Shown: piece by piece, positions 24,349 through 34,033 of the stretch
Layout: each line of letters begins with the position of its first letter
How positions within the stretch are numbered: the stretch's first letter is position 1
Assembly (NCBI RefSeq): GCF_008271295.1
Contig: NZ_VTOY01000005.1
Location: forward strand, 81,869-145,868
DNA: 64,000 nucleotides
Reading direction: 5' to 3'
Source of the DNA: Pseudoselenomonas ruminis
Lineage (GTDB): Bacteria; Bacillota; Negativicutes; Selenomonadales; Selenomonadaceae
Program-made: the position numbers and the translations under genes
The notes under the pieces: generated by a model
Database searches by the model: none
Told to the model about the DNA's origin: nothing
What the model saw: the letters and a program-made list of their open reading frames with translations, nothing else

Positions 24349-25166
24349 TACGCATCCCTCCCGTTCTGTTTCTCTCCGCTATCCATAGCCGATGCCTCAC
24401 CGCCTGCGAGCATACCGAAGATATGGCGCGTGCGTGCATCGCTGAACACTTCATCGGGGGTGCCGTTTAAGACAACACTCTTATTCATCAAGACGACCTG
24501 GTCGGCATGACGCGCGACCATATTGAGGTCATGGGATATCAGGATTATCGCCATATCCTCTTTTTCCCGCAGCTCTGCGAGTATTTCATAAAAGAGTTCC
24601 AATCCATTCTGGTCGACCCCCGATACCGGCTCGTCGAGCAGCAATAAATCCGGCATGGGGTCAAGGGCCAGTGCTAAAAGCACCCGCTGGAGTTCGCCGC
24701 CCGATAACGCTCCGAGGCGGCGGTCAATCAAATGCTCCGCATGGACACGGGCCAGGCTCTTTTCGACCCGCGGACGCAGGCTCTTATCCGAGCAAAGCCA
24801 GACCGGGCGCTTCGACAGGCACGCCATAAAGATATCCATGACGCTCGTCGGCGCACTGACATCAAACCGCAGGTACTGCGGCACATAACCGATGACCGGA
24901 TGGCCCGTATGCTTGCCTTTGGCATCGACATAGTGAAGTTTTCCCTGATGCGGCACCTCGCCAAGGATTGCCTTCAAAAGCGTACTCTTGCCCGCACCGT
25001 TCGGCCCGATTATCGCGGTCAGCTGGCCGCAATGAATATGGATATTGACGTCTTCAAAAATCGTCAGATGGCCAATTTTTACGGCAAAATCCTCGATTCG
25101 GGTGCAGCATAATTTCGCGCAGTCCTCACTGGAAGACGCATGATGATGCATAATATTCTTAAACAA
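24348..25166 (-). CDS. ABC metal transporter ATPase (ZnuC-like)
   Basis: 272 residues: Walker A GPNGAGKST (about 55-63), Q-loop VPQYLRF, signature LSGGELQR, Walker B LLLLDEPVSGVD and the switch His in ISHDLNM. The N-terminus MHHHASSSEDCAKLCC is His/Cys-rich and could bind metal, unusual for this family. Start TTG 25166 has AGGAG 8 nt upstream; ATG 25151 is an alternative. It lies 18 nt after the ABC-2 permease gene and is coupled to the ABC-3 permease. Confidence 0.9.
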   Translation of the reverse strand: MFKNIMHHHASSSEDCAKLCCTRIEDFAVKIGHLTIFEDVNIHIHCGQLTAIIGPNGAGKSTLLKAILGEVPHQGKLHYVDAKGKHTGHPVIGYVPQYLRFDVSAPTSVMDIFMACLSKRPVWLCSDKSLRPRVEKSLARVHAEHLIDRRLGALSGGELQRVLLALALDPMPDLLLLDEPVSGVDQNGLELFYEILAELREKEDMAIILISHDLNMVARHADQVVLMNKSVVLNGTPDEVFSDARTRHIFGMLAGGEASAMDSGEKQNGRDA

Positions 25167-25184
25167 ATTCGTTACTCCTCTTTC

Positions 25185-25925
25185 TTAACGGGTCAGCTGG
25201 CGGAACGACCGGCTCCCGATGACAAAGCCAAGTACTGCATAAAGGAGCAGTACGAACACCGAGGCCAGCGCAATCTCACTGCCACTGCCAATCCCCCGCA
25301 GCAAATAACTCGTATGCGTCAGCGGCAAAAGCTCGATGATACCGCGCAGCACTCCGGGCAATGCCTGTGTGGAAAAAAACGTGCCGCACAAAAACGACAT
25401 CGGCAGCAGGATATACGTATTGACCTGACTCATTTCCTCATAGGTCCGGATTTTCATCGCGGCGATAAAACCAATTTCGGCAAAGATGATGCAGTTAAGC
25501 ACCAGCACGAGCAAAAACAGCGGCGTCATAGTAAAATGCGCCCCAAACGCCAAGGCCAGTGCCACAATGATAGCCGAGGATATAAGCCCACGCAATACGG
25601 CGGCCAGCACCTTGCCGATGACAAACGCATCGGGCCATATCGGCGCCAATATGTATTCCTCTAAACTCTTATGGTAAATGCGCTCAGCGTGAACCGGCGT
25701 GATGCTGTTAAAACTGATGTTCATCGAATTGAGGGCGAGGATGCCCGGCACGAGGAAATCGAGATACGTCCCCGATTCCACCTGAATGCTGCGGCCAAGT
25801 CCCCAGCCAAACGCGACCAGATAGAGCATCGGCGCGACCATGCGCGACAGGATGAACTTCGTCATCCGGCGTTTCAGCACAACCCAATCGCGCCAGAATA
25901 CCGTCCAGATATCGTAAAGCATCAA
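25185..25925 (-). CDS. ABC-2 type transporter permease
   Basis: 246 residues with six membrane segments, of the ABC-2 (NodJ/DrrB-like) family. Segments seen include FLVPGILALNSMNISFNSI, ERIYHKSLEEYILAPI and LLPMSFLCGTFFSTQALP. It is an export permease partnered with the ATPase encoded upstream, with which it overlaps by 4 nt. The substrate is unknown: drugs, polyketides or lipid-linked molecules are possible in this family. Confidence 0.9.
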   Translation of the reverse strand: MMLYDIWTVFWRDWVVLKRRMTKFILSRMVAPMLYLVAFGWGLGRSIQVESGTYLDFLVPGILALNSMNISFNSITPVHAERIYHKSLEEYILAPIWPDAFVIGKVLAAVLRGLISSAIIVALALAFGAHFTMTPLFLLVLVLNCIIFAEIGFIAAMKIRTYEEMSQVNTYILLPMSFLCGTFFSTQALPGVLRGIIELLPLTHTSYLLRGIGSGSEIALASVFVLLLYAVLGFVIGSRSFRQLTR

Positions 25926-26794
25926 ATGCCCTCCCTTCGCCCGGTGAGTTCGATAAATACGTCCTCAAGATTCGTCGGCCGGATGAGGATGGAACCATCC
26001 CCCGCCTGCTGGCCGGCAAAGGCTGCTGCCGCCTGCTTTTCCGCAAAGAACTGGTACTCGCGCCCCGCGCTGCCATCCCACTCCACGGTATAGCGACCGA
26101 GCTTTTCGCAAAAGTTCTGCGGGGTATCGAGCGCGACGAGCCTGCCCTTGTTCAGGATAGCCACGCGGTCGCAAAGGTTTTCGGCCTCTTCGATGTAGTG
26201 CGTCGTCAAAAAGACCGTAACCCCATCGCGGGCCATCTGCCGGATGAGCTGCCAGATGCGGCGGCGCACCTGGGGATCAAGCGCTACCGTCGGCTCATCC
26301 ATAAACAGGATGCGCGGCTGATGCAAAAGCGCCCGCGCGATGAGCAGGCGCCGTTTCATACCGCCCGACAAGCGCCGGACGCCATCGTTTACCACATCGG
26401 TAAGCTCGACATACGCCAGCAGTTCACGGATGCGCTGCTGCCGCTCCGCCCGTTTCATGTGGTGCAGGCGTGCATGCAGTTCCAAGTTTTCTCCCACCGT
26501 CAAATCCTGGTCAAAATTCACATGTTGTGGCACCACGCCAATGATGCTCTTCAGCTCCTGGGCATGCTCCGCCAAGTCCATATCCTTATAACGGATGCGG
26601 CCGCCCGTCGGCTGGGTCTGCATCGTCAGCATGCGGATTGTCGTCGTCTTGCCGGCACCATTTGGGCCGAGCAGGCCAAAGATTTCCCCCTCGCCCACTG
26701 ACAGGGACAAGTTATCCACGGCTGTCTTTTCACTATTTTTCCCCGCCTTTGTCTTATGCGGGAATTTCTTCACGAGATTATCGATTTGAATCAT
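25922..26794 (-). CDS. ABC-2 exporter ATPase (DrrA/NodI-like)
   Basis: 290 residues: Walker A GPNGAGKTT, Q-loop GVVPQHVNFD, signature RLSGGMKRRL, Walker B ILFMDEPTVALDP and switch His in TTHYIEEAE. The C-terminal extension after LNKGRLVALDTP is typical of DrrA-type exporters. It is first in a four-gene string (ABC-2 ATPase, ABC-2 permease, ZnuC-like, ZnuB-like), all on the minus strand with overlaps or an 18-nt gap. Confidence 0.92.
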   Translation of the reverse strand: MIQIDNLVKKFPHKTKAGKNSEKTAVDNLSLSVGEGEIFGLLGPNGAGKTTTIRMLTMQTQPTGGRIRYKDMDLAEHAQELKSIIGVVPQHVNFDQDLTVGENLELHARLHHMKRAERQQRIRELLAYVELTDVVNDGVRRLSGGMKRRLLIARALLHQPRILFMDEPTVALDPQVRRRIWQLIRQMARDGVTVFLTTHYIEEAENLCDRVAILNKGRLVALDTPQNFCEKLGRYTVEWDGSAGREYQFFAEKQAAAAFAGQQAGDGSILIRPTNLEDVFIELTGRREGI

Positions 26795-26912
26795 GGGTTT
26801 TCTCCCTATATCTATCTACCATAGTTATTGTAGCAAACTCGTCAAGGTCTTGGACTTTCCACCCAAAATCCGCTACAATAGATTCTATCAGAATCGATAA
26901 GGAGATGTAAAT

Positions 26913-27368
26913 ATGACCGATAAACAAATCGACCTTTCCCCTGCGGAAGCCCAGCGCATGACCCGCAACATCCAGGCTCTGCAAAAACGCCTTCGCGATA
27001 TGCATGCCATGCGCGATGACATCAATAAAGCCCTCGCCCGCGTGACGGAAGACAATCTCTCGCTGGCCCTTACCCAGAAAAAGAATCTCAAATCCCTCTC
27101 GCGCGAATACGATAAACTGAGCCAGGACGTCAAATGCCTTGACCCATTCGATGCGGCTCAGATTCTCGAAGAAGAATACAATTACATTCTGACCATCGGC
27201 AACGTCCTCGAAACCACCCGCGAACTCAAAAAAACGGCCAGCCTCAATAATACCGACCGCGATGCCATTCTGGGCGGTCTTATCCAGTTCTACCACGGAC
27301 TGCGGCAGGAACTCACTTCCGCCCAGACCGCCAGGGAAAACCAGCAGTTAAATGTTACAGCCCAATAA
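26913..27368 (+). CDS. Hypothetical helical protein
   Basis: I do not recognise this 151-residue protein. Almost all of it is predicted helix with heptad-like Leu/Lys/Glu patterning, from QRMTRNIQALQKRLRDMHAM on. There is no signal peptide or membrane segment. AAGGAGATG precedes the ATG. It is divergent from the ABC string and ends at a strong terminator. Confidence 0.75.
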   Translation: MTDKQIDLSPAEAQRMTRNIQALQKRLRDMHAMRDDINKALARVTEDNLSLALTQKKNLKSLSREYDKLSQDVKCLDPFDAAQILEEEYNYILTIGNVLETTRELKKTASLNNTDRDAILGGLIQFYHGLRQELTSAQTARENQQLNVTAQ

Positions 27369-27404
27369 AAACAGCCAGCCATCTTCAAGATGGCTGGCTG
27401 TTTT
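27368..27404. terminator. Bidirectional terminator
   Basis: Nearly uninterrupted 18-bp inverted repeat with arms 27368-27385 and 27387-27404, between convergent genes. Confidence 0.9.
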
Positions 27405-27412
27405 CTTTGACG

Positions 27413-28429
27413 TCACAGATTCTCCAGCAGGCGGATTTCATTTTTCATGATGTATTCCTGTTTTTCGGGGAGACGTCCATTCACCAGATAGGCAAACGCT
27501 AAATCAACGGCTAAATGTCCCTGCCGGTAAGGATGCTGATACAGGGTTGCGCGCACGACACCGAATTTCATCATCTCAACCGTTGTCGGCACACTGTCAA
27601 AGGCAATGACCATCGGCCGCTTTTCCTCAGGCAGCTGCATGACCGCCCGGCCGATTCCATAAACGCCAGCCGCCAGGGCACAAATCGCCGTTGTCTCGGG
27701 ATGAAGGCGCAGGAATTCCTTGGTCCGCTCATAGGCAAAAATCTCATCGTCCTCATGTTCAATCACATCGATGACCTCGAAGTCCTTGACCCGCTTCATG
27801 CGATGATAAAATCCCTCCAGCCGCTGTTTATGACCGAGCACCTGCCGGCTTCCCAGGACAAGCCCGATTTTGGCCGAGGTGCCAATCATCGCCTCCAAGA
27901 GCGCACAGGCGGTAATCCCGCCATTATAATAGTCACTGCCTACATAGCAGTGGCGTTTTGACCCGTCAACATCGTTGTTCAGATTGACTACAAACACACC
28001 GGCATCGACCAGTTCGTCGATCTTCTGAACAATCCGTTTATCGTTGATGGGATTCAAAATCAGCGCATTGACATCCGCCTGGATGGATTCAATCAGGGCC
28101 AGCTGATCTTCAGGCAGATAGCCCTTCATGGTATGGATTTCCACCTGCAAGCCATAAATCTTATATTCCTCGGCGGCGGCCTTGATTCCCTCAATCACAC
28201 GATCAAAGAAAGCATTGCCCTCGGACGAAAGGATGATTCCAATCACAGGGCGGTGTTTGCGGGCGGCCAGCGCTTTGCCAGCCGGATTCGGTTCATAGCC
28301 AAGCTGCTTGGCCATTTTGCGGATATTTTCTGCCGTCTCGGCGTTTACGCGTCCACGTCCATTTAAGGCACGGTCAACCGTTCCCCGTGAGACACCGCAA
28401 AGCTCGGCGATTTGCTTCATTGTAACCAT
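27413..28429 (-). CDS. LacI-family transcriptional regulator
   Basis: 338 residues. The N-terminal LacI HTH is VTMKQIAELCGVSRGTVDRALNGRGRV, with a hinge helix near ALAARKH. The periplasmic-binding-protein-like sensor domain (about 60-330) is of the ribose-binding type (LILNPINDKRIVQKIDELVDAGVFVVNLNND). It lies just beyond the sugar genes and is the obvious regulator for the operators at 32237-32252 and 32457-32476, though it has its own promoter region after a terminator. The effector is probably the transported sugar or its phosphate. Confidence 0.92.
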   Translation of the reverse strand: MVTMKQIAELCGVSRGTVDRALNGRGRVNAETAENIRKMAKQLGYEPNPAGKALAARKHRPVIGIILSSEGNAFFDRVIEGIKAAAEEYKIYGLQVEIHTMKGYLPEDQLALIESIQADVNALILNPINDKRIVQKIDELVDAGVFVVNLNNDVDGSKRHCYVGSDYYNGGITACALLEAMIGTSAKIGLVLGSRQVLGHKQRLEGFYHRMKRVKDFEVIDVIEHEDDEIFAYERTKEFLRLHPETTAICALAAGVYGIGRAVMQLPEEKRPMVIAFDSVPTTVEMMKFGVVRATLYQHPYRQGHLAVDLAFAYLVNGRLPEKQEYIMKNEIRLLENL

Positions 28430-28524
28430 ACGTTTTCTTTCCTGTCAGCTGCTTCTCATAATCTCTTCAGTCGTATTTTAGCAATTTTTTTATCATTCGT
28501 AAATAACGAAGGAGCACAAAACTA

Positions 28525-28557
28525 CTGCGAGCCTCCCCAAACGGAAGGCTCGCAGTT
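28525..28557 (-). terminator. Terminator of the xylB-porter-DUF4867 operon
   Basis: Perfect 11-bp stem ACTGCGAGCCT / AGGCTCGCAGT (28525-28535 with 28547-28557) followed on the minus strand by AGTTTTG. Confidence 0.85.
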
Positions 28558-28574
28558 TGTCTTATGAAAACACC

Positions 28575-29201
28575 TCAAAGCGTGAGGTTTTCCCCTTTCA
28601 GTCCAATCCAGGCTCCATCCCGATCAAGGCCGCTTTCCTTATGTGCAATCAGCCATTTGTTTTCGGCAAACAACAGGCGGTTTTCGGCCTCAGTGCTGCC
28701 CGGTTCCTGAAGTGCCTCATTGGTTCCTTTCGGCAATACGACACCACAGCGGAATTCTTTGCCCTCCTTGCCGCACGGCGCATAGTGAAGCGTCGTCGCA
28801 TAAAGCTCCACCGCCGTACCAGCCGGAACGAAGAATACCTCCATCTTGCCCGTATCATAGGTATTCGTTTCATAATCAATATCCTGCTGATGACCAAGCA
28901 TCAGATACAGGTCAGTTGCCGCAATATCAATTTCGGACGAGCGATGGTATTCCACGGCGTTGAGTTTTTCATTCCAGCCACTGCAATGGCCGAATTCAAT
29001 GTCCTGTTCGCCGTATGTCTTATCCTTCAATTCCTGATACAGTGGCAAATCCTCAAATTCACGCACGGACGGCTCATAGACAACTTCGCCTTCCTTGACG
29101 GCCGGGCGCGCTTTGATTGTCTTAACAAAGCCATCGACATCAAGCGGCAGCACGCGGCCATACGAACGGAACGATTTATCGTTAACATTGGTGATTTTCA
29201 T
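28575..29201 (-). CDS. DUF4867 family protein
   Basis: 208 residues, recognisable as DUF4867 by EFGHCSGWNEKLNAVEYHRSSE, a DLYLMLGHQQDI stretch and VFFVPAGTAVELYATTLHYAPC. This cupin-like pattern has conserved His and Glu that may hold a metal. The function is unproven; the family sits in sugar catabolic operons, and an isomerase or mutarotase role is plausible. It is the last gene of the xylB-porter-DUF4867 operon. Confidence 0.82.
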   Translation of the reverse strand: MKITNVNDKSFRSYGRVLPLDVDGFVKTIKARPAVKEGEVVYEPSVREFEDLPLYQELKDKTYGEQDIEFGHCSGWNEKLNAVEYHRSSEIDIAATDLYLMLGHQQDIDYETNTYDTGKMEVFFVPAGTAVELYATTLHYAPCGKEGKEFRCGVVLPKGTNEALQEPGSTEAENRLLFAENKWLIAHKESGLDRDGAWIGLKGENLTL

Positions 29202-29228
29202 TTTCTATCCCTCTCTCAATCAGATTTA

Positions 29229-30647
29229 TCAGCAGCCAATATTGCGCAGCTTCTTGCCTTCCATGAGGTTTTTCTCGATGTTTTCGAGCGTAACATTCTT
29301 TGTCTCCGGCACATAGGCAAGCGTCAGGACGATAAACAAGCCATTCAGGAAAGCATAGAGCCAGAAGGTATGGGCCGAACCCAGCGTATCGACGAGCGTC
29401 AGGAACGTTGCGCCGACGATTGCACAGGTAATCCAGTTCGTCATCGTCGAGCAGGCTACACCAAATTCACGGGATTTAAGCGGCTGGATTTCCGAGCAGA
29501 GTACCCAGACAATCGGGCCAGCGCTCATGCCAAAACCGGCAATGCTGACCATCGTCATAATAGCAGCCAGATACGAAATCGATATATCGGCCGTACCAGC
29601 TTCGAGCATCGACATGCAGACACCTACCACGGCCATCGACAGGGCCATGACACCGAAGCCAATCTTGAGCGTCGGCTTGCGGCCGTTCTTATCAACCATA
29701 AAGATGGCGATGAACGTCGACAAGACAAAGACGATACCATTAATAACCGTACCAATCATCTGGTCTTCCGTCGTGGAGAAACCAGCAAGGCTAAGGATTT
29801 TCGGCGAGTAATACATGATGACGTTAAAGCCCGTAAACTGCTGCATTGCCTGTAACAGCACACCCAAAAATACGGCGCGGCGGACATTCTTGTTGGCTTT
29901 GAAAAGCCCCCAGCCATCCTGTTTGATTTTCAGTGCATCTTTGATGTCCTTCATTTCTTCGCGGGCGATTTCAACACTGCCATGCAGTGCTTCGAGGACT
30001 CCCGAAGCTTCTTCGATGCGGCCCACTGCGGCCAGCCAGCGCGGGCTGTCCGGCAGACGGATGACCGTCAGCAGCAGCAGGACTGCCGGCAGGGCAATGA
30101 CCATCAGCATCATGCGCCAATTGCCACTGTAGCTGAATGCCGTATCCGAAAGAAACGCAGCGAGAATACCCACAGTAACCATCAGCTGATAGCCGGATAT
30201 TACCCGTCCACGGGCATTTTTATCCGACATCTCTGCCAAATAAAGCGGTGCCGTATAGGAAGCAATGCCAACCGACAGACCGAGAATCAGGCGAAAGCCA
30301 ATCAGCATATCAGCACTGACGGCAAAGCCGGAACCGAGCGAACCGATGATGAAGAGCGTTGCGCCAATCATCAGACTCTTTTTACGGCCGATTTTCTTGG
30401 CCATGACCGAAGCGACGATGGCGCCGGTAGCTGCGCCAACCATCATCGAGCTGACTACCCATTCCTGTGCGGCACTCGATAGATTCCATTCCTGGCTGAT
30501 AAACGGCAAAGCGCCAGATATGACGCCCTGGTCGAGACCAAACAACAGGCCAGCCATGCCAGCGGCGAAATAAATAAACATGCGGACATGCGCAGCCGCC
30601 CGCTCAGCAGCCTTGTCGGCCATGTTCTTAGGTAACGAAGCATCCAT
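29229..30647 (-). CDS. Sugar/H+ symporter of the MFS sugar porter family
   Basis: 472 residues with twelve membrane segments, XylE/AraE-like. It has GYDQ-like [14 protein letters not shown] near residue 37, the loop motif [20 protein letters not shown]-like [26 protein letters not shown] and PETK near the C-terminus, all hallmarks of the sugar porter family. It sits between xylB and DUF4867 in one operon. The substrate is a pentose or similar sugar; XylE- or AraE-type specificity cannot be told apart by eye. Confidence 0.92.
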   Translation of the reverse strand: MDASLPKNMADKAAERAAAHVRMFIYFAAGMAGLLFGLDQGVISGALPFISQEWNLSSAAQEWVVSSMMVGAATGAIVASVMAKKIGRKKSLMIGATLFIIGSLGSGFAVSADMLIGFRLILGLSVGIASYTAPLYLAEMSDKNARGRVISGYQLMVTVGILAAFLSDTAFSYSGNWRMMLMVIALPAVLLLLTVIRLPDSPRWLAAVGRIEEASGVLEALHGSVEIAREEMKDIKDALKIKQDGWGLFKANKNVRRAVFLGVLLQAMQQFTGFNVIMYYSPKILSLAGFSTTEDQMIGTVINGIVFVLSTFIAIFMVDKNGRKPTLKIGFGVMALSMAVVGVCMSMLEAGTADISISYLAAIMTMVSIAGFGMSAGPIVWVLCSEIQPLKSREFGVACSTMTNWITCAIVGATFLTLVDTLGSAHTFWLYAFLNGLFIVLTLAYVPETKNVTLENIEKNLMEGKKLRNIGC

Positions 30648-30674
30648 TGATATTCCTCCCTTATAATACTGCCC

Positions 30675-32198
30675 TTATAATACTGCTAACTCGCTATAAC
30701 ACTCTTTCAGCTGGGTATATAACTTCTTATATAACTGGTGGCCTTTCTCATAGTAGGCATGTGCCGATGGTTCCGGCTGGCACCAGGTATCCTGCTCGAT
30801 GAACTGGCGGCAGGCCGTCGGAACATCAGGGAATATGCCTGCCCCGACCCCGGCCAGGATAGCCACGCCAAGTGCCGGACCTTCCTGTGCTTTGATGGTT
30901 TTGACTTCACAGGCATACATATCTGCCAGCATCTGCCGCCAGATACGGCTCTTGCCACCACCGCCACAGGCCATCATTTCATTGACATCAACCTGCATCT
31001 CTTTGAGCACATCAAAGCAGTCGAGCAAGGAATAGCTGACACCTTCCATAACCGAACGCAGCATATCTGCTTTGGTATGGATAGCGGATAGTCCGAAAAA
31101 TACGCCCCGGCAATCCGGATTCAGATGTGGCGTACGCTCGCCCATCAAATACGGAAGGTAGAAGAGGCGGCGGCTGCCAATCGGCACCTTGGCCACATCC
31201 TGATTGATGAGGTCGTACGAGTCAACGCCCTTCAGAACAGCTTCGTCTTTGTATTTTTCGGCCAGATTATCGCGGAACCATTTGAGCGACAGACCAGCAG
31301 CCTGGGTGACACCCATAACATGCCAACACCCAGGTACCGCACAGCAAAAGGTATGCACCCGGCCTTTCGGGTCAATGCGCGGCGCGCTTGTATGCGCAAA
31401 AACCACCCCGCTGGTGCCGATAGTCGTAAAGGCACGGCCATCTTCCACAATGCCAGTACCGACTGCCGCCGCTGCATTGTCACCGGCGCCGCCGACAACT
31501 ACCGTAGCCGTTGTAAGTCCCGTGACTTCGGCAAATTCCTTGGAAACATGACCAGTCACTTCCGGCGATTCATATACTTTCGGCAGCAGTGACTCGTCAA
31601 TCTCGAGTTTCTCCAGAATTTCTTTCGACCAGCAACGGTTCGGAACATCCAAGAGCTGCATACCGCTGGCATCGGAAACCTCCGTGGCATAATCCCCGGT
31701 CATGCGGAATCTGACATAATCCTTTGGCAGCAGGATATGACGGCAGGCTTTGTAATTTTCCGCTTCATGATTGCGGACCCAAAGAATTTTCGACGCGGTA
31801 AATCCCGTCAACGCCGGATTCGCCGTAATCTCAATCAGCCGTTTTGCCCCTACCCGGCGGGTGATTTCCTCGCACTCTTTGCCCGTGCGCTGGTCGCACC
31901 AGATAATTGCCGGACGAATGACTTCGTTGGCTTCATTGAGCATGACCAGACCATGCATCTGTCCCGAAAGACCAATCCCCTTGATTGCCTCAGCCGGTAC
32001 GCCTGACTCCTGAACCACTTTCTTTACGGTCCGCACTACCGCACTGTACCAATCCAACGGTTCCTGCTCTGCCCAGCCATTCTGTGGCTGATAGAGCGGA
32101 TACTCCTGTGACGCCGATTGTACCACTTGGCAGTTTTCGTCAAACAGCACTGTCTTGGTAGCTGAAGTACCAATATCAATGCCAATCAGATAGTTCAT
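30675..32198 (-). CDS. xylB: Xylulokinase (FGGY family)
   Basis: A 507-residue FGGY carbohydrate kinase. The first ATP-binding segment is YLIGIDIGTSATKTVLFD, followed by GLSGQMHGLV (typical of xylulokinases), IIWCDQRT, VVGGAGDNAAAAVGTG and the second-domain MACGGGGKSRIWRQM. ATG 32198 has GGGGGG 8 nt upstream; a 16-codon frame extension crosses the operator. It phosphorylates D-xylulose or, given the isomerase next door, possibly ribulose. First gene of the operon. Confidence 0.9.
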   Translation of the reverse strand: MNYLIGIDIGTSATKTVLFDENCQVVQSASQEYPLYQPQNGWAEQEPLDWYSAVVRTVKKVVQESGVPAEAIKGIGLSGQMHGLVMLNEANEVIRPAIIWCDQRTGKECEEITRRVGAKRLIEITANPALTGFTASKILWVRNHEAENYKACRHILLPKDYVRFRMTGDYATEVSDASGMQLLDVPNRCWSKEILEKLEIDESLLPKVYESPEVTGHVSKEFAEVTGLTTATVVVGGAGDNAAAAVGTGIVEDGRAFTTIGTSGVVFAHTSAPRIDPKGRVHTFCCAVPGCWHVMGVTQAAGLSLKWFRDNLAEKYKDEAVLKGVDSYDLINQDVAKVPIGSRRLFYLPYLMGERTPHLNPDCRGVFFGLSAIHTKADMLRSVMEGVSYSLLDCFDVLKEMQVDVNEMMACGGGGKSRIWRQMLADMYACEVKTIKAQEGPALGVAILAGVGAGIFPDVPTACRQFIEQDTWCQPEPSAHAYYEKGHQLYKKLYTQLKECYSELAVL

Positions 32199-32236
32199 TG
32201 CTTTAGCCCCCCATTTTTTTCTTTCACAGCCCTCTT

Positions 32237-32295
32237 GCGTGCTCATGCACGCTCGAGCTTGTAATCAATATAACACAAGATAAAACACGCGTCAA
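32237..32295 (-). promoter_or_regulatory. xylB promoter and operator
   Basis: Minus-strand TTGACG (32295-32290), 17-nt spacer, TATATT (32272-32267). Downstream lies a perfect palindrome GCGTGC-TCAT-GCACGC (32237-32252), near +15 to +30, so a bound repressor would block transcription. Confidence 0.75.
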
Positions 32296-32413
32296 TACGA
32301 TTTTGTATTTTTCTAAAAATTTAATAAAGTGCATGAGTAATAAAAAATATGGGCTATAATAGGTACATTTTCAAACCACGCCCTTTATTTTGCGATAAAT
32401 AAAAATAAAACAA

Positions 32414-32476
32414 TTGACAACAGGATTTTTCAGTGCTATCCTAAGAACCGTGATAAGCGTGCACATGAACGCACGC
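32414..32476 (+). promoter_or_regulatory. Isomerase promoter and operator
   Basis: TTGACA (32414-32419), 17-nt spacer, TATCCT (32437-32442). Downstream is GCGTGC-ACATGAAC-GCACGC (32457-32476), with the same arms as the xylB operator and the shared core GCGTGC-W-CATG. Confidence 0.75.
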
Positions 32477-32520
32477 AAAAACAGTTATCTGTGTTATTAT
32501 TTCATAAAGGAGCGTTTACC

Positions 32521-34011
32521 ATGACAATGAGCAACATCCCAACTGTCAAATGCGGCATCATCTCGGTCAGCCGCGACTGCTTTATCATTTCCCTGTCGGA
32601 GAATCGCCGCCACGCGATTGTGGATAGTTACAACAAAAAATACGGTTCCCTTTACGAAGTAAAGAAAACCGTTGAAAATGAAACCGATATGCTCGCAGCC
32701 GTCAAAGAAGCCAAAGACGCCGGCTGCAATGCGCTGGTTGTCTTCCTCGGCAACTTCGGCCCGGAAACGCCGGAGACGCTGATTGCCAAAGAATTTGACG
32801 GCCCGGTCATGTATGTATCGGCCGCCGAGGAAACTGGCAAAGACCTCATCAATGGCCGCGGCGATGCTTACTGCGGCATGCTCAATTGTTCCTACAACTT
32901 AGGCATGCGTCACCTCAAAGCCTTCATTCCGGAATACCCGGTCGGCACGGCTGACGATATTGCCACGATGATTGCCGAATTCCAGCCGGTTGCCCGCACG
33001 CTCATCGGTCTTTCCCATCTCAAAATCATTACGTTCGGCCCGCGCCCGCAGGACTTCTTCGCCTGCAATGCACCGATTCAGCCGCTGTACGACCTTGGGG
33101 TCGAAATCGAGGAAAATTCCGAGCTTGACCTGCTCGTCTCCTATCGCGCGCATAAGGATGACCCGCGCATTACCGCTATCGTCGAAGAAATGGCCAAAGA
33201 ACTCGGTCAGGAAGGCAATCCGTATCCGGAAATGCTGCCGCGCATGGCACAATTTGAACTCACGTTAAAAGACTGGATGGCAGAACACAAAGGTGCCCGC
33301 GATTACGTCGCCTTTGCCGATAAATGCTGGCCGGCCTTCCCGAAGGAATTCGGCTTTGAACCCTGCTATGTCAACAGCCGCATGGTTTCCCAGGGCATCC
33401 CGGTATCCTGCGAAGTCGATATTTACGGCGCTCTTAGCGAATACATCGGTCTCTGCGTCAGCAATGATGCCGTAACGCTGCTTGACATCAACAACAGCGT
33501 ACCAAAAGACCTCTACGAATCCGACATCAAACCTTCGACGAACTACAAACTCGAAGATACCTTCATGGGCTTCCACTGTGGCAACACGCCGCTCTGCAAG
33601 CTCCGCAAAGGCGGCGTAAAATATCAGCTGATTCAGAACCGTCTGCTCGAAAACGGCGGCGAACCTGACTTCACCCGCGGCACTCTTGAAGGCGATATCG
33701 CCGCCAGCGACATCACTTTCTTCCGTCTCCAGAGTACCTCCGACGGAAAACTCCGCGCTTACGTTGCCGAAGGCGAAGTTCTGCCGACTCCGACGCATTC
33801 GTTTGGCGGCATCGGCGTTTTCGCCATCCCCGAGATGGGCCGTTTCTATCGCCATGTACTGATCAGCAAACGCTATCCGCATCATGGTGCCGTAGCCTTC
33901 GGTCACTTCGGCAAATCCCTCTGGTCCGTCTTCCAGTACCTCGGTATTGCTGACATCTCGTTCAATCAGCCAAAAGGCATGCTCTACCCAGATGAAAATC
34001 CTTTTGCCTGA
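32521..34011 (+). CDS. L-fucose/L-arabinose isomerase family protein
   Basis: 496 residues of the FucI/AraA-like family (COG2407 type), shorter than the 591 of E. coli FucI. Seen are VVFLGNFGPETPETLIAKEF in the N-terminal domain, GRGDAYCGMLNCSYNLGMR, the catalytic-domain stretch VSCEVDIYGALSEYIGLC, DINNSVPKD and HCGNTP, with acidic and His residues fit for a Mn site. It would interconvert an aldose and a ketose that the kinase then phosphorylates. ATG 32521 has GGAG 10 nt upstream; the preceding 10 codons lie over the leader. Divergent from xylB. Confidence 0.88.
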   Translation: MTMSNIPTVKCGIISVSRDCFIISLSENRRHAIVDSYNKKYGSLYEVKKTVENETDMLAAVKEAKDAGCNALVVFLGNFGPETPETLIAKEFDGPVMYVSAAEETGKDLINGRGDAYCGMLNCSYNLGMRHLKAFIPEYPVGTADDIATMIAEFQPVARTLIGLSHLKIITFGPRPQDFFACNAPIQPLYDLGVEIEENSELDLLVSYRAHKDDPRITAIVEEMAKELGQEGNPYPEMLPRMAQFELTLKDWMAEHKGARDYVAFADKCWPAFPKEFGFEPCYVNSRMVSQGIPVSCEVDIYGALSEYIGLCVSNDAVTLLDINNSVPKDLYESDIKPSTNYKLEDTFMGFHCGNTPLCKLRKGGVKYQLIQNRLLENGGEPDFTRGTLEGDIAASDITFFRLQSTSDGKLRAYVAEGEVLPTPTHSFGGIGVFAIPEMGRFYRHVLISKRYPHHGAVAFGHFGKSLWSVFQYLGIADISFNQPKGMLYPDENPFA

Positions 34012-34033
34012 TTTCCTAAAAAAATACCTCCAT

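Noticed and set aside
28557..29855. 432-codon plus-strand frame opposite DUF4867 and the sugar porter
   Set aside because: It crosses two real genes on the opposite strand and its composition is that of a reverse-frame shadow.
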